Assembly (NCBI GenBank): GCA_037951165.1 | Contig: JBBDHG010000116.1 | Location: forward strand, 831,001 to 895,000 | Source: Lophius americanus | Lineage: Eukaryota; Chordata; Actinopteri; Lophiiformes; Lophiidae | Length of the DNA: 64,000 nucleotides | Direction of reading: 5' to 3' | Shown: piece after piece, positions 23,901 through 36,300 of the stretch | Numbering within the stretch: the first letter of the stretch is position 1 | Layout of the letters: each line of letters opens with the position of its first letter | Translations under genes and position numbers: made by a program | The notes under the pieces: model-generated | Databases searched by the model: none | What the model saw: only the letters and a program-made list of their open reading frames with translations | What the model was told of the DNA's origin: nothing

Positions 23901-26900
23901 GTCTGCACTCTTGAAAAGGTCTGGAGATGCTCCTGTTGAGATGGAGGATGGTATCCTGGGTGAGAACCTCCTGGATCTGGATCAGGGCATCAATGAGCTC
24001 CTGGACATGGTCGGTGGCGTCTCATGCATTGATACATAACATCTCAAAGGTTCTCGGGTGGATTCAGGTCTGGGGAACATGAGGACCAGTCAATTGCACC
24101 AATACCATCATCATCGAGGAACTGCCTTTACACTAAGCACATGAGGCCGGCCTTGCCCTGCACCAGGAGGAACCCAGTGTGCACTGCACCAGTGTAAGGT
24201 TTGACAGTGGGTCAGCAGTTGGCTAACAATGGAGGTCTGTGAGACACTCCAAGGATACGCCTTCCCAGACCACCACTGATCCACCACCAGTGCTGGATCA
24301 TGCTGGATGATGTTGCAGGCAGAAAAACCTTCACCACAGCATCTCAAGACTTTTTCAATTCTTTCACATGAGCTCACTGTGAACCTGCTGTCATCTGCTA
24401 TGAGAACGAGGCGCGAGTTGCAGACCTGCTCATTCTGGTGTTGTCTGGCAAATGCTGATCCAGCTGCATGGTGCTAGGCTGTGAGCACTGGTCTTAATAG
24501 AGGAATTTGAACCCTCAGGCCACCTGCATGGAGTCTGTTTATCAAGTTTTGGTCAGAAATATGCACACCTTTAGCCGCTGAAGGGCATTTTTTCCTCACA
24601 AAAAGGAGCAGATGCCGGTCATGCTTCTGGGATTTCGCCCCTTTGTCCTGTCCAGCATTCCTGTGTAACAGCCCAGCTCGTGGTATCTCCTGCGCCCCCT
24701 TGAGATTGTGCTGGCAGATGAAGCAAACCTGTCTTTGGGGACAAGTATGGATGTTCCACCCTGGGGGAGCCGGACCACCTGTGCAACCTGAACGGGCTGC
24801 AGGTACCGCATCATGCTCCCAGGAGAGAGAAGGACACTAGATAAATGCAGAACTAGGGCAGAATCAGTCTGGAAGGATGAGGAGAGAGTAGGGGTCTGTG
24901 GCCACCATCTGCAGAACCATTTCACTCTTGGGGGCCGTCCTGCTGTTCCCTCTTCTTTCCGCTTGTAGACATTTTCGTTTGCACAAAAGTTTGGGAAATT
25001 GATTCACGATCACAATAATAACTGGACAGATAGACATCCCAGAAGTTGACACAAAATGGCGCAGATTTGACTTTTTGGTCTGCTTTGATGATTAAGTGTT
25101 CAACAGATCTCTTGGATCTGTGTATTAAACAAACATACTATGTAGAATGGCATGGTGTTGATTTTCTGTTGATGATACTTAGCATGCTCGTTGCCAGCGT
25201 TGGTGTAGATCTAAGGGAGAAGGGTAGCTATACATGCTGTTAACATTCTAATTGGACAACCTGGTAGTTTTTCTGTTGATGAACACAATGTTGGCTGGTT
25301 TTGTAGTTTTACTGGAACATGATGGCTTAAAGTATTGTTAGCATGTTAGTTATAATGCTAGTTAACCTAATGCTAGTTAACGTACCATTGTTAAAAGGAT
25401 TTTTCTGTTGACGATGGTTGATGGTATTGGTGTTATGGAACATGTTGGCTTTAAATACTGTGGGCATTTATTAATCTTTTGTTGGCTTTTAATAATGTTA
25501 GCATGCTAGTTAGCCTAACTAGATGTTTGCATGATGTTAGCTGGTTTTTAGCTCGCATGCAATCACCCTACGTGATAATTTTCCACAGAGTTCAGTCTGA
25601 CAGGAGGAGGACCAGCAGAACCCAGATCAGCGACTCACATCTGGGCCTTAGGATCTGTGTTCTGGAGGACTCCCAGACCGACCTGATCTCCAAACATAGT
25701 ATGTTTTAGCTTTTCCCATCATCTCTGGCTTCTTCTTTTTCTGCTGTGCTGAAGATCATTCTTCTCCTCCAGTTTGTCAGAGGAGTCCGATCCAGGAGGT
25801 CAGGTGTCTCCGGACCTTGCAGGAGGCAGACTTCGTGGACCTGCTGAGATCCACCTTTCCTCAGCTGGCTGAGGGGCGGCAGTTTGAGTTCTTCACATCA
25901 GATAGATCCAGGAGGTTGAAGCCTCTAGGGGTGAAGCTGCTGACACCGGAGGAGATCCACCAAAGGATCCGGCTGACGGGGGCGGGGCACTCCGCCCTCT
26001 ACGTCCGCCTGAAGGTACCAGCCAAGGAAGTTTGAGGGTATTTAGATACAAATGTCTCCAAAACTAATCTTTATCTGTTTGTTCCAGACTGGAAAAGAAT
26101 CTCATAGGATCAGCGAAGATCTTAATCCACCTCAGGAACCAGGGGATCCTCCCTCCAGCTCTGCCACCGTGTTACATGACCAAACGTAAACAAACAAACA
26201 CCTGTGAGGCAAATTTAGCTCCATTTCACAATCAGATGACTACCTGTCAATCATCTCTCAGGTTCTTGTCTCCTGTTGGTTCATCTGAGAAGAGGAGGCG
26301 TGGTAGACCCCGTCTTGGAGAAGAACCGGACCACCACCTCCTCAGAGTCTGCGTGCTGGAAGATTCATCTTCAGATGTTCTAGAGAAGGACGGTGGGAAT
26401 CAGATACCACTGTTACCTCCTCTAAAATGCTGAGAGGCTAATTGCATTGTTAACTTCTCTGACATGTTAGCGAGGCTAACATCTAACGTTGATGTTAGCC
26501 TCTCTAACATGAAAACAGTGTGTTAACTTCTCTAACAGGCTAACATCAGTATTAACTTTTCTAAAACGCTGACAGGCTTCCGTTAGCTTCTTGAACAGGT
26601 TACTGTAACATGCTAATACGCAAATGTCAAAACTAGCTTCTCTAGCGTGTTTATCGTGTCAATGTTAGCTTGTCCAACATGCTAACAGGCAGCCATCGGT
26701 ATTAGCATTTCCAAACTGCTAACAATGGTGTTAGCTCTTCTAACAGGCGAATGTCAGTGTTAGCGTTGATAGCGAAGGCTTTAGTTCAGTTGGTAGAGCA
26801 GTTGTCCCTCAACCGGGAGACCAGGGTTCTTGCAGCTCTTGAGCATGACCCTGAAACCTCAGATCCCCGGACGCTCTGCAGGGGCTGCACAGATAAATTT

Positions 26901-28908
26901 CACTACATTGTACTGTATGAATGTACTGTGTGACTTGTGATAAATGAAAGAAAGATTATTATTATTAAAACATTAAATTATTATTAAAAAATAAGTGTTC
27001 ATTTCTCTAACACTTAACAGGCTAAAGTCGATGTTAGCTTTTCTAATGTCAGTATTAGCTTTCACAAAATGCTAACAATACATTACCATCTCTTCCAGGC
27101 TAAAATAATAATGTTAGGTCTGTCTCACATGCTAAGTGCGCCCTTAGCCTCTCCACCAGATTAGCGATAAAATAAAGGAATACTCCTAAAGGAATACTCC
27201 TAATCGGAATCTCTGCTTTCTTCTGTTTCTTCAGTTCTGATGAAGTCGTCGGTCCGGGAGCTGTTGATTCCTCGTGGCCTACAAGAGAACGACTTCCTGA
27301 ACCTCCTCAGGTCCACTTTCCCTCAGCTGGCAGGAGATGACAGACGGTTGGTTCTGTTCAAGTCGGACCGGAGCAGGAAGCTGCAGCGGCTGAGACATAA
27401 CGAGATCCAAAGAACGATGAGGAGCGCCGGGAAAACGCTCCTTTACATCCGTTCCAGAGTCAGTTCAAATGGTGAAGACGAGGAAGAGGATGACGACTCT
27501 CTAGCAACGCCCACTATGGTGATTGAAAGAATGAAAGGCAGAGACAGCAAAAGGTAACCTCAGCGTTAGCTTCTCTGGCAGACCAACATCAATGTGAGCT
27601 TCTCCAACAAGCTAATACCAATGTTAGTTTTTCTAACAAGCTGACGTCAGCCTTAGTATCAGTCATATTGTCAGTTTTAGCATCAGTGCTGTTTCACTAA
27701 GTCTGATGATCTTCACTTGTAGTGATACTGAACCACCTGAAGGTCGGCGAGCCGGTGACTCAGAACAGGAAATGGCGGTGGAGGAAGCCGATGATGAGGA
27801 TCGTCAGGTTGACTCCAGCGACGAGGACTGGAAACCAGATCCGGAGCACCAGCGGCGGTGGAGAAAGCAAGTTGCAGTTTCTGATGTGCGTAAGGCAGCA
27901 TGTAAAGTGTGCGGGATCTGGTACCGCCTCCAAGGCAGCCTGATCAAACACTCTTGGGCCCACACTCATGAGAAGACACCTGTCTGCGGCGTCTGCGGCC
28001 AGAGCTTTGACTCAGTGGAGGAGCTGAAGGTTCACCTGAAGAGTTACCAGAAAACCCACGACTGCTCTGAATGCGGGAAGTCGTTCCTCAGCATCACTGG
28101 GCTGAACTCCCATTCTGCATTGCACGGCGGCAACAGGCCATACAAATGCGACATCTGCAAGAAGAGCTTTGCCTACCTGTCTAGTCTGAGCGTCCACCGC
28201 TGGGTCCACGTTGCCGACAAGCCACACCGCTGCGACTCCTGCCCAAAGACGTTTGGTCTGAGGGCGCAGCTAGTGGCGCATCGGAAGCTGCATTCAGGAC
28301 GTGAGAAGCACCAGTGCAACGTCTGCGGAAAACTACTCTATGACCTGCGATCTCTGACACGACACAAAGCCACACATTCCGGCGAACGGCGCTATGGTTG
28401 CCAGGTGTGCGGTAAACGCTTCAAGCTCACTGGCGCCTTAAAGTCCCACGAGAAAATCCACACAACCAGAGAGCGAAGGTTCCTTTGCCACGTTTGCTGC
28501 AAGACATTCCTGTCCTGCACTGCGCTGACCAATCACGTGAAGACCCACAGTGGCGAGCGCCCATTCGTGTGCACCACCTGCGGTAAAGGCTTTATCTCCA
28601 ACGGGCAGCTCAAGGACCACCTAAGGGTGCACACAGGTGAGGCGCCGTACGGCTGCTCGGAGTGTGGCCGCTACTTCAAGCGGCGCACACACCTGACCAA
28701 TCACGTGAAGAGTCACCTGGGCATCAAGCAATTTGTGTGTGGAGTATGCGGGAAGGCATGTTCCCGCCAGGAGCACCTGACAATCCACATGAGAACGCAT
28801 AACGGAGAGCGGCCTTACTGCTGCACTGTCTGCGAGCGCACCTTCACCCAGAGCCACTGCCTCAAGACCCACATGAAGAGCCACCAGGGGGAGACAGAGG
28901 GTCCCTGA
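20973..28908 (+). CDS. Teleost C2H2 zinc-finger protein, copy 2 (complete)
   Basis: Likely nuclear DNA-binding regulator. Exons: 20973-21162, 21280-21342, 23128-23275, 25589-25698, 25773-26014, 26088-26185, 26262-26392, 27235-27553, 27723-28908. They sum to 829 codons including stop (828 aa). The start MSKADILRGIVAEKLTTAAQ is the usual leader of this fish family; an in-frame ATG at 20913 would add 20 residues. After the leader coiled coil come acidic linkers, then two LEDS-plus-core modules (25589-26014 and 26262-27553). The second LEDS exon begins with a basic AT-hook-like RRRGRPR. The last exon encodes about 12 C2H2 fingers ending at THMKSHQGE; finger 2 has Tyr where the second zinc-binding His is expected (HLKSYQKT). 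Compared with copy 1 there are two modules instead of three, more fingers, and the last core exon runs straight into its acidic linker without an intron. A poly(A) signal AATAAA lies near 29868. Confidence 0.88.
23645..25075. mobile_element. Probable interspersed element, unclassified
   Basis: Starts with 'gactgctcaaaaaagtagggcaacac', the terminus of an abundant fish non-autonomous repeat, and continues with a moderately GC-rich body ('ctgcaccaggaggaacccagtgtgcactgcacc') that I associate with that repeat. The matching right end is not found, so it may be truncated. No protein is supported. Confidence 0.45.
26770..26965 (+). mobile_element. tRNA-derived SINE in zinc-finger copy 2 intron 7
   Basis: A box TAGTTCAGTTGG fits the Pol III consensus, and a degenerate B box GGTTCTTGCAGC follows about 40 bp later. 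It ends in 'gtactgtatgaatgtactgtg' and an (ATT)n tail. Confidence 0.7.
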
Positions 28909-29950
28909 ACGAATCAAATTAAACTTGACAAATGTTACCATGACGACATGGTGATGTTTATTTGTTATGTGGGAGGGTAGCAGCACACCATCAGACTGTT
29001 TAGACTGGTTCATAGAAGAAATGCTGCCACCGCCTATCTGACGATTCAAGACTGAATCCTGAAAATTTCCTGCAAATACTTCACAAAGGACCAACTACTG
29101 GTTTTATCACCACGCAATGTTAGCACAGCACGGCTAATTAGGATGTTAGTAAGAAAGTTCAGACACAGCCACTGTGTCAGCCGATGGTGAGGATGATAAT
29201 TAATGCCAACATTAATTATGACGGTTTCAGCTATGTTGGCTGAAAATAGCTAATGCTAGTTATAATAGCTGAAATGACCCAATGTTAGCTTTGATGGCTG
29301 ATTTTAGCTTCCTTTTACATAATAGCTGACAACAGCCCACGGTAGCTATGATAGCTGAAATTAGGTGAAATTAGCCAACGTTAGCCATGATAGCTGAAAT
29401 TGGTGGACATCAGCTTTGACAGCTGAAATTAGCTAATGCTAGCCATAACAGCTCTAATTACCCAACATTAGCTTTAATGGCTATAGTGAGCTTTAACAAT
29501 TAAAATTGGTACTGAAATAAATTGTCTTTAGATAAGATATGGTTTATGTTTTAATTCAGTATGTTTAAATGCTCATTGTAGAATCAAACCTTTTTCTGAC
29601 ATGGTTACTTTAGGTCCTGAGTTTTTACATTGTTCACATTCTGAACCATAAAAACAGTTGTTTAATGTTTCAATGTTGGAAATGGAAAGTTCCCACAAAT
29701 TCAACACTAAACATAAGGCAGATTTTACAAACTGTGTAAATATTTTAACTACAGATGGTTATCATAGTAAGAACATGTAAAAATTCCATGCAGTCCTGAA
29801 CGCAGCATTTGGTGCCTTAAAGTGCATGTTTTCAATGTAAATAATATTAGCCTGTATGCTAAGCCACCAAATAAATGTCGAGTTGTAGGTTTGTCTCATC
29901 CGTCGTTTTTTCTGTCTATCTCTTTTGTACGTACGCCATAGTGGCGTCTT

Positions 29951-30221
29951 TTAGGGCCGCTCCAGCAGGTGGTACTCAGACAGGATGCGTTGGGTTTGTG
30001 TGAGGACGAGCGCCAGGGCGTTCATGAGGTCATGCAGGATGGGCTTGGCTTACGGCTGGCTCTGAACAAATGCCACCTTCAAGAAGTAGAGTCCGTCACA
30101 GAGTGAGTAAGACCCACTCTGCCGCCTGACGGAGCACCCAGGGGTTATGGGGCGCCAAGGCAACCTCGTAGGCATCTTTGAGGGCGACAGGAATCAGACT
30201 GAGGTTTTCTTCCTGTTTGCG
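29951..30221 (-). pseudogene. Decayed terminal exon of a GLTP/CPTP-like lipid-transfer protein
   Basis: On the minus strand an open stretch reads RKQEENLSLIPVALKDAYEV then ALAPHNPWVLRQAAEWVLL, with the AY..xLA..HPWxLRxAA signature of glycolipid-transfer (GLTP) domains. The frame stops at a TGA near 30101. Shifting by one base continues in CDGLYFLKVAF, an in-frame stop at 30050-30052, then LTQTQRILSEYHLLERP and a terminal stop at 29951. The YxxHxLLxxP end resembles ceramide-1-phosphate transfer protein. One frameshift plus one internal stop argue for a pseudogene. No upstream exons were found within the window. Assignment to CPTP rather than GLTPD2 is uncertain. Confidence 0.6.
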
Positions 30222-30644
30222 GCCAAGCCATTTTTGGTGTTTTTAATGACTTATTTGGAGGGCCTACCGACCCACTGAGGGTTAAAATGGACCAATACTT
30301 GTTTTTTTTAACGTGAGACCCACTTCAAGACCCACCAGCTGCTCAGTTTGCTGCTGCTTTGTCCGACATGAATGCAAAGTGAAGAAAAACATGTTTACAG
30401 AAAGTTCACAGAAAGCGAAGAATGAAATAAGGACCATCAGCTTCATGACGTCCAGTATGAGCGGTGAATGAATATCAAGAAGAAGTTGAGGTAGAGACTC
30501 TCCTCCTCTCTATATGTAACGCTGTGATGGAACCAGAGGTGATATCTCAGAGCAGAGGGTGGCTCCAAATTTTATTGAGACTCGGCCTATATGTGACCAA
30601 CACGCATACATTACCCCCGGCTGATGGCGACCCCAATAACAGTA

Positions 30645-31165
30645 CACTGTAAAAAAAAAAAAAAAAAAGGAAGGAATCATCATTTTATAATAAAATATTG
30701 TCGGCTGTGGTTGTCAGAATTTAACGGTAAAAACTACATTGATCATAAACAAGACATCTGGGTATATTACAGATCTACGGTAAACTTCTGTGCAAAGTCT
30801 TTAAACAAAATGATTGAAATTAACAAAATGATTGAAATCAACAGTATTTCAAAAATATCAACTGCATTTCTAACGTCTTGTTTCTATGGATACAAAGGGA
30901 TGTTTTCGCTAAATGGTTAAAGGTTGTTTTGTAAGTAAAGTAAATTTGAATGTGATTTACCAGCAAAATCTGTAATTCCAGCTGAATTATAATTTAATGG
31001 TAATGACTTGCATGTTACATGATGGTTATTTTATCAAAACCGTTGTTTACTCTTTCTTGGTTTATGGTAACTGACCTCATCTACTCATTTTTTTTATTTT
31101 AATAGCTCTTACTGTTGCCATTTGACAGATTTTCTTACCATCATTTTAACACAGCTTTTACAGTG
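30645..31165. mobile_element. MITE with CACTGTAAAA terminal inverted repeats
   Basis: Begins CACTGTAAAA and ends TTTTACAGTG, a perfect 10-bp inverted terminal repeat about 520 bp apart. The interior is AT-rich with recurrent ACGGTAAA. No coding potential; a clear target-site duplication is not seen. Confidence 0.6.
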
Positions 31166-33351
31166 CAGGAAAGTTCAGCTTCTATGTAACACAGTTGTTT
31201 AAATGAGACACACATTGTTAAAAGTGAGGTTCAAATGATTTATTAAAGGTAAAATCAGACACAAGAAGAACCTAGAGGTTCACTAAAGACATGACATCAC
31301 TCTTGTGCAGGTGAGGGAACAAGAATGACGGGAAGGACTGTTAAAGATTTCTAACGTCCTTGTTGCTAATATTATGGGAAGAAACTTAAACACATCACCT
31401 GAGTAGACGTCAAAGCTTGGGAGGAGGGTTTCTTCACAGAAAATTAAAGACAGTTAGGCGTTTGTGGTTAAATTTGAGTGAAGATCAAAAAGAATAAAGG
31501 CTATTTGGAGGCTCGGATTTTTTTCAGGCTCGGTGAAATAAACACAATTTCACCGTTAAATAAAAAAATTCAAAGTTTGAGCACAGGGATGTAAATAGTT
31601 GTGAGATGAAGGTGAAATAATGTGTTTTAAATGTGTTGAAATATTCTTTTTAAATTACACACGTGATATGATATCAAAGAGGAGTCTACATTTCCCACCA
31701 TTAGTGTGTGTGTTTGTCAGTTTTTGTTACATAATGAGAACCAAGGCCAGAACGTCATGTCCTCAGTGCAAAAACTTCCAGCTAGAAATTTTAAGTGAAA
31801 ATCCACAATAACTACCAGAATCCACAAGGCTAGTGTGAATACCATTTAAAATAAAATGCTACTTTTCTATTTTTCTTACTCTATATTTTCCTTTATTCTT
31901 AGTGTCTTGTTTTTGTTGTTTTCAATTTGAGTATCGACATTGTGTTGGGTTGGTTCTAATATTTTCTTTTAAGGTATCAGCAAAACTACCAGACATTAAA
32001 ATAGCACCTAATGAGAATCCTTAAAAAAAAGGGAGAAAAAATGAAATACCGTCATTATTGTTCGGCCACCATCGTTGCCATTTTCACGCTCACAATGTTG
32101 AAGTCATAAATATTCTGGTGCCGATCTGTGTGATTACGGGTGTGTTGATGCTAAAAGAACTTACTTGCTGCTGACGCACTAACAATGCATGAAGCTAATG
32201 AGTGTTGCACTGCTGATAGCTATCAGCTAGCACATGTTAGCATTAAGCTAGAAGTTGAGGTGGGTAGTTCCGATAAAGCTTATGTGTGTTATCTAGCATG
32301 GAGCTACAAGTGTCTTTGCGGAAGACTATTTATTGGATGAAGTAGTTTGGTATCAGAAAAACACTTGAGTGCACAATATCTGACTGAAACTCTTACTTAA
32401 CTAGCTTACTACTTACTTACTATGCTAGGTAAACTAGCATAGGTGAGGAGACCACGCCCAAAATGCCCCGTTGACCCTAGACAATGACCATCCTGGTTTA
32501 AACAGGAACCTGAGATTTTATTTAGGGGTAAGTATGTCGTAATGGTTTTGGGTAAAGAGACGAGGAATGCATAATGTCAACAAGGTATTCTGTTTAGAAA
32601 AGTGCTAAGGTCAGCAGAATCCTTCAACGTTGACCTCCAGGATATCACAGAGTCCAGGACGCATCTGAAGAACCTAAAGAATAAATACACACCCCTCAGT
32701 AACAGGAAACTGGAGACATCGCTAATGATAATAGCACTACTGCTACTGGATATGCAACTTGAGTTAGCTTTTTCACAGACTTTTAGCATTTTTACACTTC
32801 TTGCATGGAGCTAACGTGGGTCGCTACATGAAAATAATGTGTTACATTATAATTTTTGTTACCACTTTGCTGATCCGTGTTTAGAAAATATGTGTCAATA
32901 GCATAAAAAATGCTTTTGTTGATAAGCATGAAGCCAATGTACGTTACATGGAATAATGCTACTTTGTATTGCTTAGCATGAAGCTAGTTTGTGTTGTGGC
33001 GCAAATGTGTGTTAATAGCATGAAGTGAAATTTTATTGTAAATCATGACGCTAAGCTGCGCCATTAGCATAACGATAAAGTTTGTTGTTGACATAAGCTA
33101 ATGTACGATACATAGAATGATATTAATTTGTATTATTTAACATGTTTCATGTGGGTTTGCATGAAATTAAGATAATTTTTGTTGTTAGCATGAAACTGTC
33201 GTTTAATCAAAAAGCTAATGTGTCTTGTTAGCACAAAGCTAAGGTGTGTATAGAATGATCCTAATTTTTTATTGTTTAGCATTAATCTTGTTTGTCTTGT
33301 TTAGCAAATGTGGGTTAGCATGGAACTAATGTTTGTAGTTCTGAAATGCGA

Positions 33352-36300
33352 TCAAAGTTCACATGCAGCAGAATTATTCGTGTTTACCTTTAGTGTGGCA
33401 AGAATTTCCCTGAACAGATGGCGAGCTTCCTGAGTGTCCGGTTCCTCAAAGTAATCCGCCGCCAACACCTCAACTGTTATGGACCGGATATTTTTACACT
33501 CACCTGCAGAAGCAGACGGAACCACTGATGTCATATAATAATGATAACATTAATAAAAATGATAATCGTAGTAATAGCATTGTAACAATAATAATGATGC
33601 TAATAATAAAATCATTATCACATCATTATTATTATTTTTAGAGTTCCGGTGTTCTCTTACTGTGGAAGTGGAGGATGGCCTGACCACTGACCGGCGTGTG
33701 TTTCAGGATCAGCTTCTCCAAACTCTTTAGTCCCGCCTTACAGATGTCCGTCGCTGCCTGCAGGCCGAGGTCTGTTATACACTCCAGCTCCAAGACCTGC
33801 AGATGAGCACAGCTCCGCACTGCACACACACACACATACATACAAACATGTTTGTGTGTGTGTATGTGTTATATATATATATATTCAATATATATTTATT
33901 TATTTTTATCTTACCCAAAGTAACCAATCCCTGAGTTCCACATCCAGCTCCGCCCACGCTGAGTGAGAGGAGAAGTGGCCAGCAGCGACCGATCGTCTGC
34001 AGGCAGCGGTTTCCAAAGCGAGTGGGCTGTTGGCTGTGGGATAAAAAAATGAACGAGTCGTCATGACTACAGCAGGCCCAGAGGTGTCCATTAGCTGCAT
34101 CTAGCTTAGCATCAGATGTACTGACCAGAGGTTAGCAGGTGCCACCTGAAGACTGGTGATGTTCCTGCAGCCAGCGCCCAGTGCCCAGAGAACCTCCTGG
34201 CTGGCAGGATCAGATGAACTCCTACAGAGAGGTAGACGGGTAGACGGGTGATTAATCATACAGGTAAACAGACAAGTTTCAGAACCGCTGTTCTAAATTG
34301 GTTTGATCAATTCTGAGTTAGTTAACACCGAGTTAAAATTGTGCACGAGGACTATCAAAAGCCATCATCAATGGAGCTCAGATACTGTGATTCACCATGG
34401 CAACCAGTGAGATGCTATAGTCGCCATGTTTCGCGCCATTTGAGCAGGAAGTTTTAATGCGCTAATGACTGATGGGAGTATTTTTATTAGAGAAAAGAGA
34501 GAAAAACAGCTTCATCAGAGAATGAAAGAAAACTGGCACAGTTCTAGTTTTCCTGCATTTTCTCAGAATACTGTATGTGAAAAGGTGGAGGAATGATAAT
34601 GAACAGATATTTATATTAATTGATGGGCACCAGGCGCACGTGAACGCAGCTGAAAATAGGATATTAATCGACACATAGTTAATTCTGGGTGACACAGAAC
34701 TCACTGGAGGTATTTTATATTTCATCTGAGGATGATTCATGATCACTCCATCCTCCGGGATGATTCCAAAAGGGTTCAGTGGCATTTGGACTATGTTTTT
34801 GGACTGCTGCCAGCGCCAGCCCGACTACAATAAACTTAAAGTATTGCAGATTTATAATGATACCTCACTATTGTTACATATTTATATTATCAGCCAGTGG
34901 ATATTTTTTTAGTAGCTTTAATATCAAATGAATATATATATATATTATATATCTAAACATAATAGATAAATAAATAAAAATCGTTTTAAAAAAGTGAGAG
35001 CGAAGCAAGGACTTTGTTCAAATGTGAGAATCTATCTGAAGTGTGTGATGTTATTCAGATTAATCATTTAACGAAACCAAGTCCCACCTGTAACTCGCTG
35101 TCCTCTCCAGCCGTCTGGCTATAATCGTACAAAACAGACACGGACACGTCACATCTGACCCCCCCGGGTTAAGAAAAACAGGCTAACAGAAGGTGCACAG
35201 GTGAACAGGAGGGTATTACAGAATGTAGGTTTAGAGGAAACTCTATAAGGGAAACTCTGGGTTTTCCATTCCAGAACCTAGGGAAATAAAACTCTGGGTT
35301 CGGTATCTTGCTCAACGATACTTTGACATGTAGACCGCAGATCGAACCATCGACCTTCAGATAACCAACTGATCCACCGTTACCCCTAAAACATGAACAT
35401 GATAAAAAACGGGATGGGGGGTATAATCATCAACCCATCCGTCATCCATCAAGCTTATCTAAGTCGGGCGTTGCAGTGGCAGCAGTCCGCAAGATATTCC
35501 AGATGCCCCTCTTGGGCTCTGGAACTGAAAAATCTCGAGTTTCTCTTCTCAGGGTTAGTCAATTCAGAGCTCAGGCTTTATTCAAACTGCTTTCTGGAAT
35601 ACACCCATGGTAAACAGACAGGTACACAGCTAAACAGACAGACAGACATATAAACAAATATATAGAGACAGATAAAAAGGTACAGTCACAGGTAAATAGG
35701 TAAAGCAGCTCACCTGTATGTTAGCGTCTGCAGGTTCCTGCAGTAGCAGCTGGCGAGCCACAGCGTCCGCTCTGTGAGGATGTGAGGACACTGAGAGACA
35801 GACAGGTGGAGCAAACTGCCCCCTGCTGACCGCAGCAGAGCCTCCAACCCTGGCTCCATGATGCCTCTGGCATAAACACACACAAGTCAACTACGATACC
35901 CTCACACCACAACAACAGACCTGATGACGCTATATTTGTGTTGGTTCTGCTCTGGTTGTGGAGACCATACGCTGATGTGTGAAGAAACTGGGACCAGTGT
36001 CCAGTTTTTAAGGTTCAGGTTATGATCAGGTTTTGGTGAGGGTGACGGTCGAGGACAGAGGTCGGGGTTTGTATTGTGGCAATGAGGGTCCTCACGAGCA
36101 GATATGGACAAATGTTTGTGTTACCGCGTGGTCTTGTGGTAGTCCTCCAGCGCCTCAAAGGTTTGCCGATGTCGTGGCTTCAGGTTGTTCAGAACCAGAG
36201 ACTGAGTCTGTGTACACCACTGAGACAGAGTGGACAGGAACTACACAAACACACACACACACACACACACTATGAATAAATAATAATAATAATAATAATA

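Larger units (their letters stand above)
28909..33351. other. Region between zinc-finger copy 2 and fbxo41
   Basis: 3' UTR of copy 2 (AATAAA near 29868), TAGC/GCTA-rich blocks at 29100-29480 and 32150-33340, the GLTP-like pseudogene and a MITE. Apart from these I see no coding sequence. Confidence 0.6.

Noticed and set aside
24111..24925. Minus-strand open frames of 88 and 109 codons
   Set aside because: They fall in a probable interspersed repeat and show no conserved protein motif.
26775..26850. Functional tRNA gene
   Set aside because: A- and B-box-like elements are present, but the cloverleaf is not complete and a SINE body and tail follow.
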